Shown: positions 18,547 through 25,736 of the stretch, piece after piece
Position numbering within the stretch: position 1 is the stretch's first letter
Layout: each line of letters starts with the position of its first letter
NCBI GenBank assembly: GCA_013287475.1
Contig: JABDDT010000030.1
Span: 1-35,590, forward strand
Reading direction: 5' to 3'
DNA length: 35,590 nt
DNA from: Bacteroidota bacterium
GTDB lineage: Bacteria > Bacteroidota > Bacteroidia > Chitinophagales > Chitinophagaceae
Position numbers and translations under genes: made by a program
Notes under the pieces: generated by a model
Seen by the model: only the letters and a program-made list of their open reading frames with translations
The model's database searches: none
What the model was told of the DNA's origin: nothing

Positions 18547-18561
18547 AGTTTATAAGATTCT

Positions 18562-19377
18562 TTAATATAAACGAACAATACTGTATACAACAGCAAATGT
18601 CGAAATGATGGCAAGGGCCAATGTAATATTCCGGGTTGTAACTACATCATTTGCAGCAACCTTTCTATTGGTTGGTTCGAAGATGATGATATCGTTTTGC
18701 TGGATATAAAAATAAGGGGAAGCCATAATTTGAGGCTGCCTTAGATCCAGCCTGGCAAATTCCCGTTTATTATTATTTTCCCTGATGATGAGCACACTAT
18801 CCCTCCTGGCATAAAATGTCAGATCGCCTCCCATAGCAATGGCTTCGAGAATATTAATTCGCTCACCAGGAATAGATATTATGCCTGGTTTGTTTATTTC
18901 ACCCAGCATAGTGAATTTATAATTCAAAAACCTTATGCTGTAATAAGGATTATTCAGGAATGGGGTTAACCTGGCATCCAGCGTGTCTTTTAAAGACGCT
19001 TTTGTGAGGCCTTCCACTTTAATCTTACCTAAGCCCTGAAAAACAATATTGCCATCCTGGTCTACCTGGTATCCTCCTCCAGATGGAGCAGCACCGCCGA
19101 TTCCTTGATTCAATGTACCCGAAGCATTTGCGGTCGTGATAAGAGACTGGTTATAAATTTTTGTCGCTTCCGGGTTATCGCTATAAACAATGATACTCAA
19201 AATATCTCCTTTACGTATAATCGGTTCGACAGGATTGATAACACTCAGTTTTGCCGTATCAAATTTACCCTGCATCAACATAAGCTGGCGGGCATTCCCG
19301 CATGAGCTCAGACTTTGCATGATCCATAAACCAACGATTACATATAAAAAACTTCTCAGTAAAGGTGTACGATACAT
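18562..19377 (-). CDS. polysaccharide export OPX lipoprotein, Wza-like
   Basis: Outer-membrane polysaccharide export protein, 271 residues. A signal peptide ends at the lipobox SLSSC (Cys26). Residues about 50-130 match the Poly_export domain (IIRKGDILSIIVYSDNPEA, YQVDQDGNIVFQGLGKIKVEG), and GEINKPGIISIPGERINILEAIAMGG is an SLBB domain. It is short compared with E. coli Wza (379 aa), as is usual in Bacteroidota, and ends in a hydrophobic helix (ALAIISTFAVVYSIV) that likely inserts in the outer membrane. Two bases separate it from the antiterminator gene. Confidence 0.9.
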   Translation of the reverse strand: MYRTPLLRSFLYVIVGLWIMQSLSSCGNARQLMLMQGKFDTAKLSVINPVEPIIRKGDILSIIVYSDNPEATKIYNQSLITTANASGTLNQGIGGAAPSGGGYQVDQDGNIVFQGLGKIKVEGLTKASLKDTLDARLTPFLNNPYYSIRFLNYKFTMLGEINKPGIISIPGERINILEAIAMGGDLTFYARRDSVLIIRENNNKREFARLDLRQPQIMASPYFYIQQNDIIIFEPTNRKVAANDVVTTRNITLALAIISTFAVVYSIVRLY

Positions 19378-19379
19378 GC

Positions 19380-19886
19380 TTAGTGTGTAAGGGTTGATAA
19401 ATTTTTTTTATCGATAGAAGCTACCAGGGTATAACCAATACTTTCGATGATAACTTTTACGCGGTTGCCTTCTATCTTTAATATTTTAGCTTCCTGATCC
19501 ATAAATAAACCCTGGCGGATAATTACTTTCCCGTCTTCTTTTAACTGGATCGGCTCAGCCATCACATTCTCGTATTCGTTCATAAACTTCCGGATGGTCT
19601 CAATTTCTTTAGCCGGAATGATGGCAGGCTTACCCTGCCAGTACACAAAGTTCATCACCCCCGCGGTCATGCGCACTTTTGTACGTTCATCTTCACTCAC
19701 CTTCGCAAACACATAAGATTTAAACAGCGGCTCTTCCACTATTTTCATCCGGTCGCTCCATTTCTTCCGGACCTTATTCAGAGGGCAGTAGGATTCGATT
19801 TTTTTTTCAGAGAGTAAGTAATGCACTTTTTTCTCCCAGCGTGGCTTGGTGTAAATAGCATACCAGTGAGATGTTAACGCTGACAA
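19380..19886 (-). CDS. UpxY/RfaH-type NusG paralogue, antiterminator
   Basis: Specialised NusG paralogue, 168 residues. The NGN domain opens with HWYAIYTKPRWEKKVHYLL and includes PLFKSYVFAKVS; a KOW domain follows at about 118-165 (VIIRQGLFMDQEAKILKIEG). In Bacteroides the UpxY relatives are the first genes of capsule operons and prevent early termination in the untranslated leader. Here too it is the first gene of the operon. The start is TTG at 19886-19884; no in-frame ATG exists, and a seven-codon ORF (ATG at 19897) overlaps this start out of frame. It probably acts on the leader RNA described at 19887-20223. Confidence 0.88.
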   Translation of the reverse strand: MSALTSHWYAIYTKPRWEKKVHYLLSEKKIESYCPLNKVRKKWSDRMKIVEEPLFKSYVFAKVSEDERTKVRMTAGVMNFVYWQGKPAIIPAKEIETIRKFMNEYENVMAEPIQLKEDGKVIIRQGLFMDQEAKILKIEGNRVKVIIESIGYTLVASIDKKNLSTLTH

Positions 19887-20040
19887 GGTAAATTCATTTT
19901 AAATAAAAACAGAAATTACAGGAATTGGCTCAAAGCTTCGCCACCTCAGTCACATGCATTTTTTGTAACCTGTTAATTCTCAGAACCATATCATTTCGCT
20001 CGCCACTACTACAAATCCCGTTCCCACCCATAAACGCAAA

Positions 20041-20078
20041 GGGTGCAGATAGCCACACATTCGTGACTTTCTGCACCC
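20041..20078 (-). promoter_or_regulatory. strong hairpin in the polysaccharide operon leader
   Basis: On the minus strand the outer stem GGGTGCAGA pairs with TCTGCACCC (nine bp, perfect). After an A/A mismatch an inner stem AGTCAC/GTGGCT of six pairs (one G-U) closes a six-base loop GAATGT. It lies about 155 nt upstream of the TTG start of the NusG paralogue and about 145 nt after the predicted transcription start. It has no T-run behind it, so a simple intrinsic terminator is unlikely; pausing or protein binding fits better. Confidence 0.6.
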
Positions 20079-20143
20079 ATACAAATATTTTCTAATGCCA
20101 GATTATTAGAATACGCCAGACTATGAATCACAGGATTGATTAA

Positions 20144-20179
20144 TTAAGCGCAAGCTAATCTTAGTTCATTGAATTTCAT
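20144..20179 (-). CDS. possible leader peptide MKFNELRLACA
   Basis: An ATG at 20179 opens an 11-codon reading frame ending in TAA at 20144, inside the leader of the polysaccharide operon. The ATG sits at the edge of the loop of a perfect ten-bp inverted repeat (20165-20174 with 20205-20214), so folding would bury the first codons. AGGATAAAAAG precedes it, a weak ribosome site. A frame this short can occur by chance; its placement with two hairpins and an antiterminator gene is the only reason to list it. Confidence 0.25.
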   Translation of the reverse strand: MKFNELRLACA

Positions 20180-20214
20180 CTTTTTATCCTGAATGCCCAA
20201 CCACATTCAATGAA
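20165..20214 (-). promoter_or_regulatory. ten-bp inverted repeat in operon leader
   Basis: TTCATTGAAT at 20165-20174 and ATTCAATGAA at 20205-20214 are perfect complements separated by 30 bases. In the minus-strand transcript this makes the first hairpin after the predicted start site, upstream of the stronger hairpin at 20041-20078. The downstream arm overlaps codons 2-5 of the possible leader peptide. Confidence 0.5.
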
Positions 20215-20229
20215 AAAATGCCGCGTTTG

Positions 20230-20258
20230 CAAATATAGTTGATTTTCAGTCTAACAAA
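20230..20258 (-). promoter_or_regulatory. Bacteroidota-type promoter of the polysaccharide operon
   Basis: On the minus strand TTTG (20258-20255), 17 bases, then TATATTTG (20237-20230) matches the Bacteroidota TTTG-N17-23-TAnnTTTG consensus exactly. Transcription would begin near 20223, giving a leader of about 340 nt before the NusG-paralogue gene. The upstream gene on the same strand ends at 20348, leaving room for an independent promoter. Confidence 0.65.
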
Positions 20259-20347
20259 TTTCGATTACCCGATATAAGATTCGTCAGGCCTTCCTGTGAT
20301 TCTGCCTATAAAGCATTGTATTTCAGCTGTTCAGAGAAAGAGAAGTT

Positions 20348-21400
20348 TTAAAACAGGGTAGCTTGTCCCCCGGGTCTGCGGAACAGGCTGCAATCAAGCT
20401 CCCATCGTTCAGCATTGAGTCCATAAATTTTCCCATATTTTTTATACTGCTGGTTCACCAGTTCAGCGATATTTCCTTCTCCCCGCATCCTTACTCCCCA
20501 GCGGGAGTCATTCACCTTACCATCATGCGAATTTTCGATCATATGCCAGACCTTATCTGCCCTGTCCGGGTAATTTTTAAAAAGCCAGTCATGAAACAGC
20601 AATTTGATCGCACCATTTAATCGTATAAATGTATAGGCTGAAAAACTGGCTCCGTTTTCAGTAGCTTCTTTCATGATACGCTGCATTTCATGTTCGTTTA
20701 ATCCTGGTATCATCGGACCGAGCATCACGCCTGCCCTTACACCGGCCTGGCTCAGTTCGCGTATCGTTCTCAGACGTTGTTTGGCCGTTGTCGTTCTGGG
20801 TTCCATTTTCTGCCGAAGGTCTTCATTGAAGGAAGTGATGGAAACGAGTACTGATACCAGTTTCTTTTTCGCCATTTCCTGGAGCAGGTCTTTATCGCGC
20901 AGCATGCCTGCATTTTTTGTGATCATGCCTACAGGCTGATTGAATTCATTGCATACTTCCAGCAATCCCCTGGTGAGTTTATATATTTTTTCTGCGGGTT
21001 GATAACAATCTGTGTTACCACTGATGCTGATCGGCACACATTCCCATTTGGGATTCATCAGAAATTTCCTGAGAAGTTTAGGCGCATTTTTTTTTACGAT
21101 GATCTTACTTTCGAAATCCGTGCCTGCACTATAGCCCCAGTATTCATGTGTGTTTCGCGCATAGCAATAAATACATCCGTGCTCGCAGCCTGCATAGGGA
21201 TTCATACTATACCACATGCCCACGTCGGGACTGTCCACCTTGTTAACGATGGTCTTCGCTTCCTGCTCTATATATTGCGTCGGTGCATTGGACTCTGTCC
21301 AGTCATCGACGGACTCAATATGTTCACGCGTTTTTTCGTCACGCTGAAATTTGTTGCGCGTGTTGATTTGCGCGCCTCGGCCTTTTTTGTAGTCTTCCAT
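20348..21400 (-). CDS. PA0069 family radical SAM protein
   Basis: Radical SAM enzyme of 350 residues in the SplB-related PA0069/Rv2578c family. The cluster motif is CEHGCIYC with Cys72, Cys76 and Cys79, inside MNPYAGCEHGCIYCYARN, which is diagnostic; PISISGNTDCYQPAE, GMITKNAGMLRD and GVMLGPMIPGLNEHE are further family blocks. The substrate of this widespread family is unknown; relatives resemble spore photoproduct lyase. Its upstream neighbour on the same strand is a 2'-5' RNA ligase-like protein, from which it is separated by about 100 bases holding an inverted repeat. Confidence 0.9.
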   Translation of the reverse strand: MEDYKKGRGAQINTRNKFQRDEKTREHIESVDDWTESNAPTQYIEQEAKTIVNKVDSPDVGMWYSMNPYAGCEHGCIYCYARNTHEYWGYSAGTDFESKIIVKKNAPKLLRKFLMNPKWECVPISISGNTDCYQPAEKIYKLTRGLLEVCNEFNQPVGMITKNAGMLRDKDLLQEMAKKKLVSVLVSITSFNEDLRQKMEPRTTTAKQRLRTIRELSQAGVRAGVMLGPMIPGLNEHEMQRIMKEATENGASFSAYTFIRLNGAIKLLFHDWLFKNYPDRADKVWHMIENSHDGKVNDSRWGVRMRGEGNIAELVNQQYKKYGKIYGLNAERWELDCSLFRRPGGQATLF

Positions 21401-21430
21401 TTTATTATTTTAATAGTTGGCTTGATACCG

Positions 21431-21505
21431 TTGACAGTAGGTAGTTGACAGTTGACAGAAATAATTTTGAACTTTCAATAAATTCTGTCAACTGCCTACT
21501 GTCAA
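21431..21505. repeat. inverted repeat of TTGACAGT words
   Basis: Arms 21431-21451 and 21485-21505, each 21 bp, are complementary with one mismatch. Each is made of TTGACAG/TAGTTGACAG words. The right arm runs four bases into the end of the 2'-5' ligase-like gene, including its TGA. It could act as a terminator-like hairpin between the two genes, but no T-run follows. Confidence 0.6.
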
Positions 21506-22113
21506 TTAAATAGATCTCCCTGCTTAATCGCGACAGGCAGATTTTGAAATGCGAGATGTTCCACGATCTGCCAGGCTTTTTCACCTGTGCGTCGTTTGAG
21601 AAGGAGCATACCCTCTGCAATAAATCTTGCTGTGAAATGCCGGTGCGTATATTCAAGCCAACCGTTTTCATATTGCCAGGGAGCGAGTTTCGCAGCAATC
21701 ATCATGTGCGGATCTTCTGTAAAATAGGGTTTGTGATCATTATCGGGCTTCAGCAATTTCTGCGATTCTTTTATTTCACGGATAAGATCTTTGATGGGTT
21801 CGCGCGATGTCACCTGAATAAAAATCGAATGTGTCGGATAAGATCCAAAATCTTTCATCTCCACTTTGATCGGATGAAATCCCATCGCGATAGATCTCAA
21901 ACTGTTTGTTATTCTTTCTTCCAGCATTTCAAGCTGACTGAATCTTGCCAGCATCAGGTGCGGCTTACCCCAGTTCGCCTGTGGACATTTATATTTTTCT
22001 GCGAATTCTTTTTTTACAGACTGAATTCTTTTCCGCAAATCTTCGTGCGGTGATAATACCAGCATGTATTCGTTGAGCCGGTAACCTGGTGTGGTTTGGA
22101 TGAGAGTTTCCAT
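21502..22113 (-). CDS. 2'-5' RNA ligase superfamily protein
   Basis: 2H phosphoesterase-type protein, 203 residues from the chosen ATG at 22113. The two H-x-(T/S/M) sites appear as KPHLMLARF and DPHMMIAAKL, spaced about 90 residues as in the LigT/ThpR fold, though Met stands where Thr or Ser is usual. An upstream extension of 18 codons (to 22167) is open but is written entirely in the GTTGGC word repeat plus flanking bases, so I rejected it. Members are cyclic phosphodiesterases or RNA ligases; activity here is uncertain because of the replaced residues. Confidence 0.75.
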   Translation of the reverse strand: METLIQTTPGYRLNEYMLVLSPHEDLRKRIQSVKKEFAEKYKCPQANWGKPHLMLARFSQLEMLEERITNSLRSIAMGFHPIKVEMKDFGSYPTHSIFIQVTSREPIKDLIREIKESQKLLKPDNDHKPYFTEDPHMMIAAKLAPWQYENGWLEYTHRHFTARFIAEGMLLLKRRTGEKAWQIVEHLAFQNLPVAIKQGDLFN

Positions 22114-22120
22114 TTTAATT

Positions 22121-22150
22121 GGTTGGCCGTTGGCGGTTGGCCGTTGGCGG
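22121..22150. repeat. GTTGGC word array
   Basis: Thirty bases of alternating GTTGGCCGTTGGCG words immediately upstream of the 2'-5' ligase-like gene. The same family occurs at 28200-28317, 28711-28740 and 30202-30232 in the same orientation and, reversed and degenerate, at 22705-22727. Confidence 0.8.
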
Positions 22151-22188
22151 TCTTTAAATACGATCAACTGTTATGCCATTAGTCAAAT

Positions 22189-22226
22189 ACTATATAATTT
22201 AGTACGAATATACTAAATTATATAGT
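22189..22226. promoter_or_regulatory. perfect 16-bp AT-rich palindrome
   Basis: Arms ACTATATAATTTAGTA (22189-22204) and its exact complement (22211-22226) flank six bases CGAATA. It lies in the gap between the divergent ligase-like and FtsX-family genes, so it terminates neither. An operator for a dimeric regulator, or a small mobile palindrome, are both possible. Confidence 0.6.
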
Positions 22227-22727
22227 AATAAGGGAAAATAAAACTGGCTTGCAAATTGTACTTAATTGGTCCAAGGATCGCTTTCCGCTTAGGTTGGTTT
22301 TTATGTAGGTTTACCAGTGGTAAAAGCGAGATTTTTTAATTTTGTCTTAATCTATAGATATACCTGATTTGAGCGGTGGCTCTTTCCTATCTTGTTCCTA
22401 CCTCATTCCTGCCTTGTTCGTACTTCGTTCGTATATCGTTCGTATGTCGTTCGTATATTGTTCGGTTAGCTACACGAAGAAATTACGGTCAGACTACGAA
22501 GTCCTCACCAACTATTTAATACTTTATTACCTCTGAATACCGAATATGGTACGGGATCTAATCTGCTGTTTATCAGGGTTTTTATCAAAACGTGCACTCA
22601 ACGTATCGAAATCGGGCAGTTTGAAAATGATTGAGTTTTATATCGATTTGATATTCAACCAGATATCAATCTGGCATTTTCTTGGAACTATCAATCCTGA
22701 ACTTCGGTCAACCACCAACCGTCAACC
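22227..22727. other. long intergenic region upstream of FtsX-family gene
   Basis: No convincing gene. Besides the 11-bp tandem array (separate entry) it holds a short palindrome TTTACC-AGT-GGTAAA at 22310-22324, a CCAGAT-ATCA-ATCTGG inverted repeat near 22660, and a TGGCA-TTTTC-TTGG string near 22674 that only partly resembles a sigma-54 site. The last 23 bases before the ATG (22705-22727) are degenerate GTTGAC/GTTGG words in reversed orientation. Confidence 0.5.
22391..22467. repeat. seven 11-bp tandem repeats, (N)TTGTTCGTAC type
   Basis: Seven consecutive 11-bp units: CTTGTTCCTAC, CTCATTCCTGC, CTTGTTCGTAC, TTCGTTCGTAT, ATCGTTCGTAT, GTCGTTCGTAT and ATTGTTCGGTT. One turn of DNA per unit would put a protein bound at each on one face. 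It lies about 260 bases before the FtsX-family start. Confidence 0.75.
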
Positions 22728-25079
22728 ATGCTTAAAAATTACTTTAAAGTAGCCCTCCGCAATCTGTGTAACAACAAAGCCTTCGCTTCGCTGAATATCG
22801 TCGGACTAGCCATCGGTATGGCAACGGCTATTATCATCGGATTATGGGTTTTAGATGAACTGACCTATGATCATTATAATCCAAATCACGAAAAGCTGGC
22901 GAAAATAATGCTCAGTCAAAATGACAAGGGAGATATTTATATCGGACCAACGATTGCCATGCCCCTGGGATTCGCCATGGAGACTAAATACAAGGACCTT
23001 TTTAAAAGAGTTGCCCTGGTATCTTTTCATGATCTGCATATACTGGGATCAGGGGATAAGAAAATTTCCGGCCGTGGAATATTTGCACAGGAAGATTTTC
23101 CGTCCATGTTCGGACTAACTATTCTGAACGGCAATATTCAAACATTGAACGATGCTTCCTCGATCATGATATCGAAGTCTCTCGCTGTTTCACTTTTCGG
23201 AGATGCAAATCCAATAAACAAAACGATTTTGCTTGATAATAAAATGAACATGAAAGTCGGCGCTGTGTATGATGATCTTCCTGAGAATTCGAGTTTTGCA
23301 GGAACAACACTTCTGCTTCCATGGACGAATTCCGGGAATAGTTATCTCAGCACCAATACCAATTGGCGCGATCATAACGGCGAAGGTTTTGTTGAAATGA
23401 ACGATAAAGTAACCACCGCTGTTGCAACAGAAAAAATAAAAAATCTTCCTACTCCTTTTATAAAAGACTGGAAGGAAACAACCCTTGTTTATCCGCTGGA
23501 TAAATTGCATCTGTATGGTGAATTTGTCAATGGAAAACCTGCAGGCGGAAGAATCCAGGTTGTTGTTCTCATGGCAATCATTGGTGCCTTTGTACTTTTC
23601 CTTGCGTGCATAAATTTCATGAATCTTGCCACTGCGCGCAGTAGCAAGAGAGCGAAAGAAGTAGGCATTAGAAAAACAATTGGTTCCTTGTCCATTCATC
23701 TGATCGGGCAATTTTTAATCGAGTCTATTCTGCTCACATTATTTGCTTTTGTGATTGCACTCTTGTCAGCCCAAGTCTCCCTGCCATTTTTTAATAATCT
23801 TTCGGGCAAACACATGAATATTCCTTACAGCAATCCTGTTTTCTGGCTGTTGTGCATTGGATTTGCTTTATTTACCGGTATCATTTCCGGAAGTTATCCT
23901 GCATTTTATCTTTCCAGTTTCGAACCCATCAAAGTATTGAAAGGCGCGTTTCAGGGAAGCCGATACAATTCTATTCCAAGACAAGTATTAGTGGTACTGC
24001 AATTCACGGTATCATTAAGTCTGATCATCGGAACCATTATTGTTTACCGTCAGATCATGTACGCTAAAAACCGTCCTACAGGTTACACCAGGGAAGGACT
24101 CGTGACCATGCCATTGTCGGACGCTCTCAATGGACATTATGATGCGCTTCGTCAGGATCTGTTGAGAACCGGTACTGTTACTGAGATGTCCGAATCATCC
24201 CAGCCCATCACCCTGTTCAATAATAATAATTCATTGGACTGGCCAGGTAAAGATCCGGGCCTGGTCATTTTTTTCAGAAATGTAAATGTTACACCTGAAT
24301 TCGGAAGAACGATCGGATGGAATATTATTGCAGGGCGTGATTTTTCGCGCGCATATGCAGATTCTAATTCGATGATCCTGAATGAAGCAGCAGCTAAGGC
24401 AACCAGCATAAAAAATCCGATCGGTACGATCATGAAATTCGCTGGTAAGTCACGCACCGTAATTGGCGTGGTAAAAGATATGATGACGAATTCTCCTTAT
24501 GATCCCATCGAACCGGCGATTTTCCTGGGCGACGGTTACATGAGTGTTATAACAATCCGCATGAAAGCAGGACTGCCCCTGCATAATTCAATGGCTGCCA
24601 TTGAAAAGGTTTTTAAAAAATATAATCCGGCCAGTCCTTTTATCTATGTCTTTAACGATGATGTATATGCGAAAAAGTTTAGTGAGGAGGATCGCATCGG
24701 GAATTTGTCTGCTGTCTTCGCTGGTCTGGCGATATTTATATCCTGTCTCGGTTTATTCGGGTTGGCATCTTTTGTAGCGGAGCAGCGCACCAAAGAAATC
24801 GGTGTGCGCAAAGTGCTGGGAGCCAATTTATTTTCTCTCTGGGGTATGTTGTCAGTACAGTTTGTAAAACTTGTGCTGATCTCACTCTGCATCGCGATTC
24901 CGCTTTCTTATTATGGAATGAATAACTGGCTGCAAAACTATTCTTACCACGACATTATTTCCTGGTGGATCTTCGCCATTGCCGGCCTCAGCATTTTAAT
25001 TATCACCTTACTCACCGTAAGTTATCAATCCATCAAAGCAGCTATGGCGAATCCGGTTACAAGCTTGAGATCTGAATGA
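22728..25079 (+). CDS. FtsX/MacB-family ABC transporter permease
   Basis: Permease of 783 residues with the long Bacteroidota layout: an N-terminal membrane segment (FASLNIVGLAIGMATAIIIG), a MacB-type periplasmic domain, three membrane segments forming a first FtsX domain with ARSSKRAKEVGIRKTIGS, then a second such unit ending in EQRTKEIGVRKVLGA and three more segments. The first residues MLKNYFKVALRNL are the group hallmark. No ATPase gene adjoins it. These proteins, often many per genome, export or extract substrates from the membrane with a separate ATPase; the substrate is unknown. The gene is complete and is the first plus-strand gene after a long run of minus-strand genes. Confidence 0.9.
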   Translation: MLKNYFKVALRNLCNNKAFASLNIVGLAIGMATAIIIGLWVLDELTYDHYNPNHEKLAKIMLSQNDKGDIYIGPTIAMPLGFAMETKYKDLFKRVALVSFHDLHILGSGDKKISGRGIFAQEDFPSMFGLTILNGNIQTLNDASSIMISKSLAVSLFGDANPINKTILLDNKMNMKVGAVYDDLPENSSFAGTTLLLPWTNSGNSYLSTNTNWRDHNGEGFVEMNDKVTTAVATEKIKNLPTPFIKDWKETTLVYPLDKLHLYGEFVNGKPAGGRIQVVVLMAIIGAFVLFLACINFMNLATARSSKRAKEVGIRKTIGSLSIHLIGQFLIESILLTLFAFVIALLSAQVSLPFFNNLSGKHMNIPYSNPVFWLLCIGFALFTGIISGSYPAFYLSSFEPIKVLKGAFQGSRYNSIPRQVLVVLQFTVSLSLIIGTIIVYRQIMYAKNRPTGYTREGLVTMPLSDALNGHYDALRQDLLRTGTVTEMSESSQPITLFNNNNSLDWPGKDPGLVIFFRNVNVTPEFGRTIGWNIIAGRDFSRAYADSNSMILNEAAAKATSIKNPIGTIMKFAGKSRTVIGVVKDMMTNSPYDPIEPAIFLGDGYMSVITIRMKAGLPLHNSMAAIEKVFKKYNPASPFIYVFNDDVYAKKFSEEDRIGNLSAVFAGLAIFISCLGLFGLASFVAEQRTKEIGVRKVLGANLFSLWGMLSVQFVKLVLISLCIAIPLSYYGMNNWLQNYSYHDIISWWIFAIAGLSILIITLLTVSYQSIKAAMANPVTSLRSE

Positions 25080-25194
25080 GATATGAGATATGGGATATGA
25101 GATATGGGATATGGGTTATGGATTATGGGATATAAGCTATGAACTATGAGATATGATATTCTCACACTCTCAAACTCTCACACTCTCACACTTG
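25080..25194. repeat. GATATGGGATATGAG and CTCACACT word arrays
   Basis: Right after the permease stop, seven-base words of the form GATATG(A/G)G run to about 25157, followed from 25160 by eight-base CTCACACT words to 25194. The end CTCTCACACTTG (25183-25194) is the exact complement of 25683-25694 on the far side of the two small genes. Confidence 0.75.
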
Positions 25195-25261
25195 TTTGAA
25201 GGGTGTTTTTACCTTTTTCCTGATACACATAAACTTGTAATTTTATCCAATATCAATTTGT

Positions 25262-25477
25262 ATGACAAAATGGAATCTTGATAAATTACCGAAATCTGTC
25301 CCTGTAGATGAAAATTTCCCTGATTTAAGTAATGATCCATTCGTTTTGGCAAAAGTGGAAAAGGCAGAAAAGCTAATTACCAAATATGGTCTTCCTGAAT
25401 TATTGAAGAAAAAGACCAAGGCTAATAGTCGAAAGAAACCAATAAGTATAAAAACATCCCGCAGAAAAAAATCTTAA
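25262..25477 (+). CDS. small protein, FPDLS-type, copy 1
   Basis: 71-residue basic protein with no family I recognise. The central part, DENFPDLSNDPFVLAKVEKA followed by EKLITKYGLPELLKKK, is shared with the next gene at about 60% identity over 36 residues, so it is likely a true coding gene. The tail is rich in Lys, Arg and Ser. No signal peptide or membrane segment. Could be an antitoxin-like or nucleic-acid-binding small protein, but nothing shows this. ATG directly follows CAATTTG. Confidence 0.65.
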   Translation: MTKWNLDKLPKSVPVDENFPDLSNDPFVLAKVEKAEKLITKYGLPELLKKKTKANSRKKPISIKTSRRKKS

Positions 25478-25497
25478 TAGTATCCAGAGCCTTATCA

Positions 25498-25680
25498 ATG
25501 CCTAAGAAAAAAAGATCAAATACAACTGTCTTTATTGATGACGATTTCCCGGATTTAAGCAAAGACCCTGTTTTTATGGCTAAACATGAAAAGGCTGAAA
25601 AATTAATTGCTGAATTTGGTATTCCGGAAGCATTCAAGACAAAACCGAAAAAAGCTAAAATCGTAAGGCGTAAAGCTTAA
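25498..25680 (+). CDS. small protein, FPDLS-type, copy 2
   Basis: 60-residue paralogue of the preceding gene: DDDFPDLSKDPVFMAKHEKA then EKLIAEFGIPEAFKTK, with Lys-rich ends. The conserved pattern D-x2-FPDLS-x-DP-x4-K-x-EKAEKLI-x3-G-x-PE is preserved while the flanks differ, which argues for selection on the protein. It starts 20 bases after the first copy's stop, so the two probably form one transcript. Function unknown. Confidence 0.65.
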   Translation: MPKKKRSNTTVFIDDDFPDLSKDPVFMAKHEKAEKLIAEFGIPEAFKTKPKKAKIVRRKA

Positions 25681-25736
25681 GGCAAGTGTGAGAGTTTCAA
25701 TACTTAGATTAATAATCAATAATTAATAATTGATAA

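Noticed and set aside
19884-19897. Seven-codon ORF (ATG at 19897) overlapping the NusG-paralogue start
   Set aside because: Too short to tell from chance; noted only because it would compete with the TTG start.
22114-22167. Longer N-terminus of the 2'-5' RNA ligase-like protein
   Set aside because: The extra 18 codons are the word array and flanks; the ATG at 22113 gives the family's normal start.
22674-22690. TGGCATTTTCTTGG as a sigma-54 promoter of the FtsX-family gene
   Set aside because: The spacing between the GG and the second element is one base short, and the GC at -12 is absent.
23190-23711. Minus-strand frame of 173 codons
   Set aside because: It lies fully inside the FtsX-family gene, which has clear domain support.
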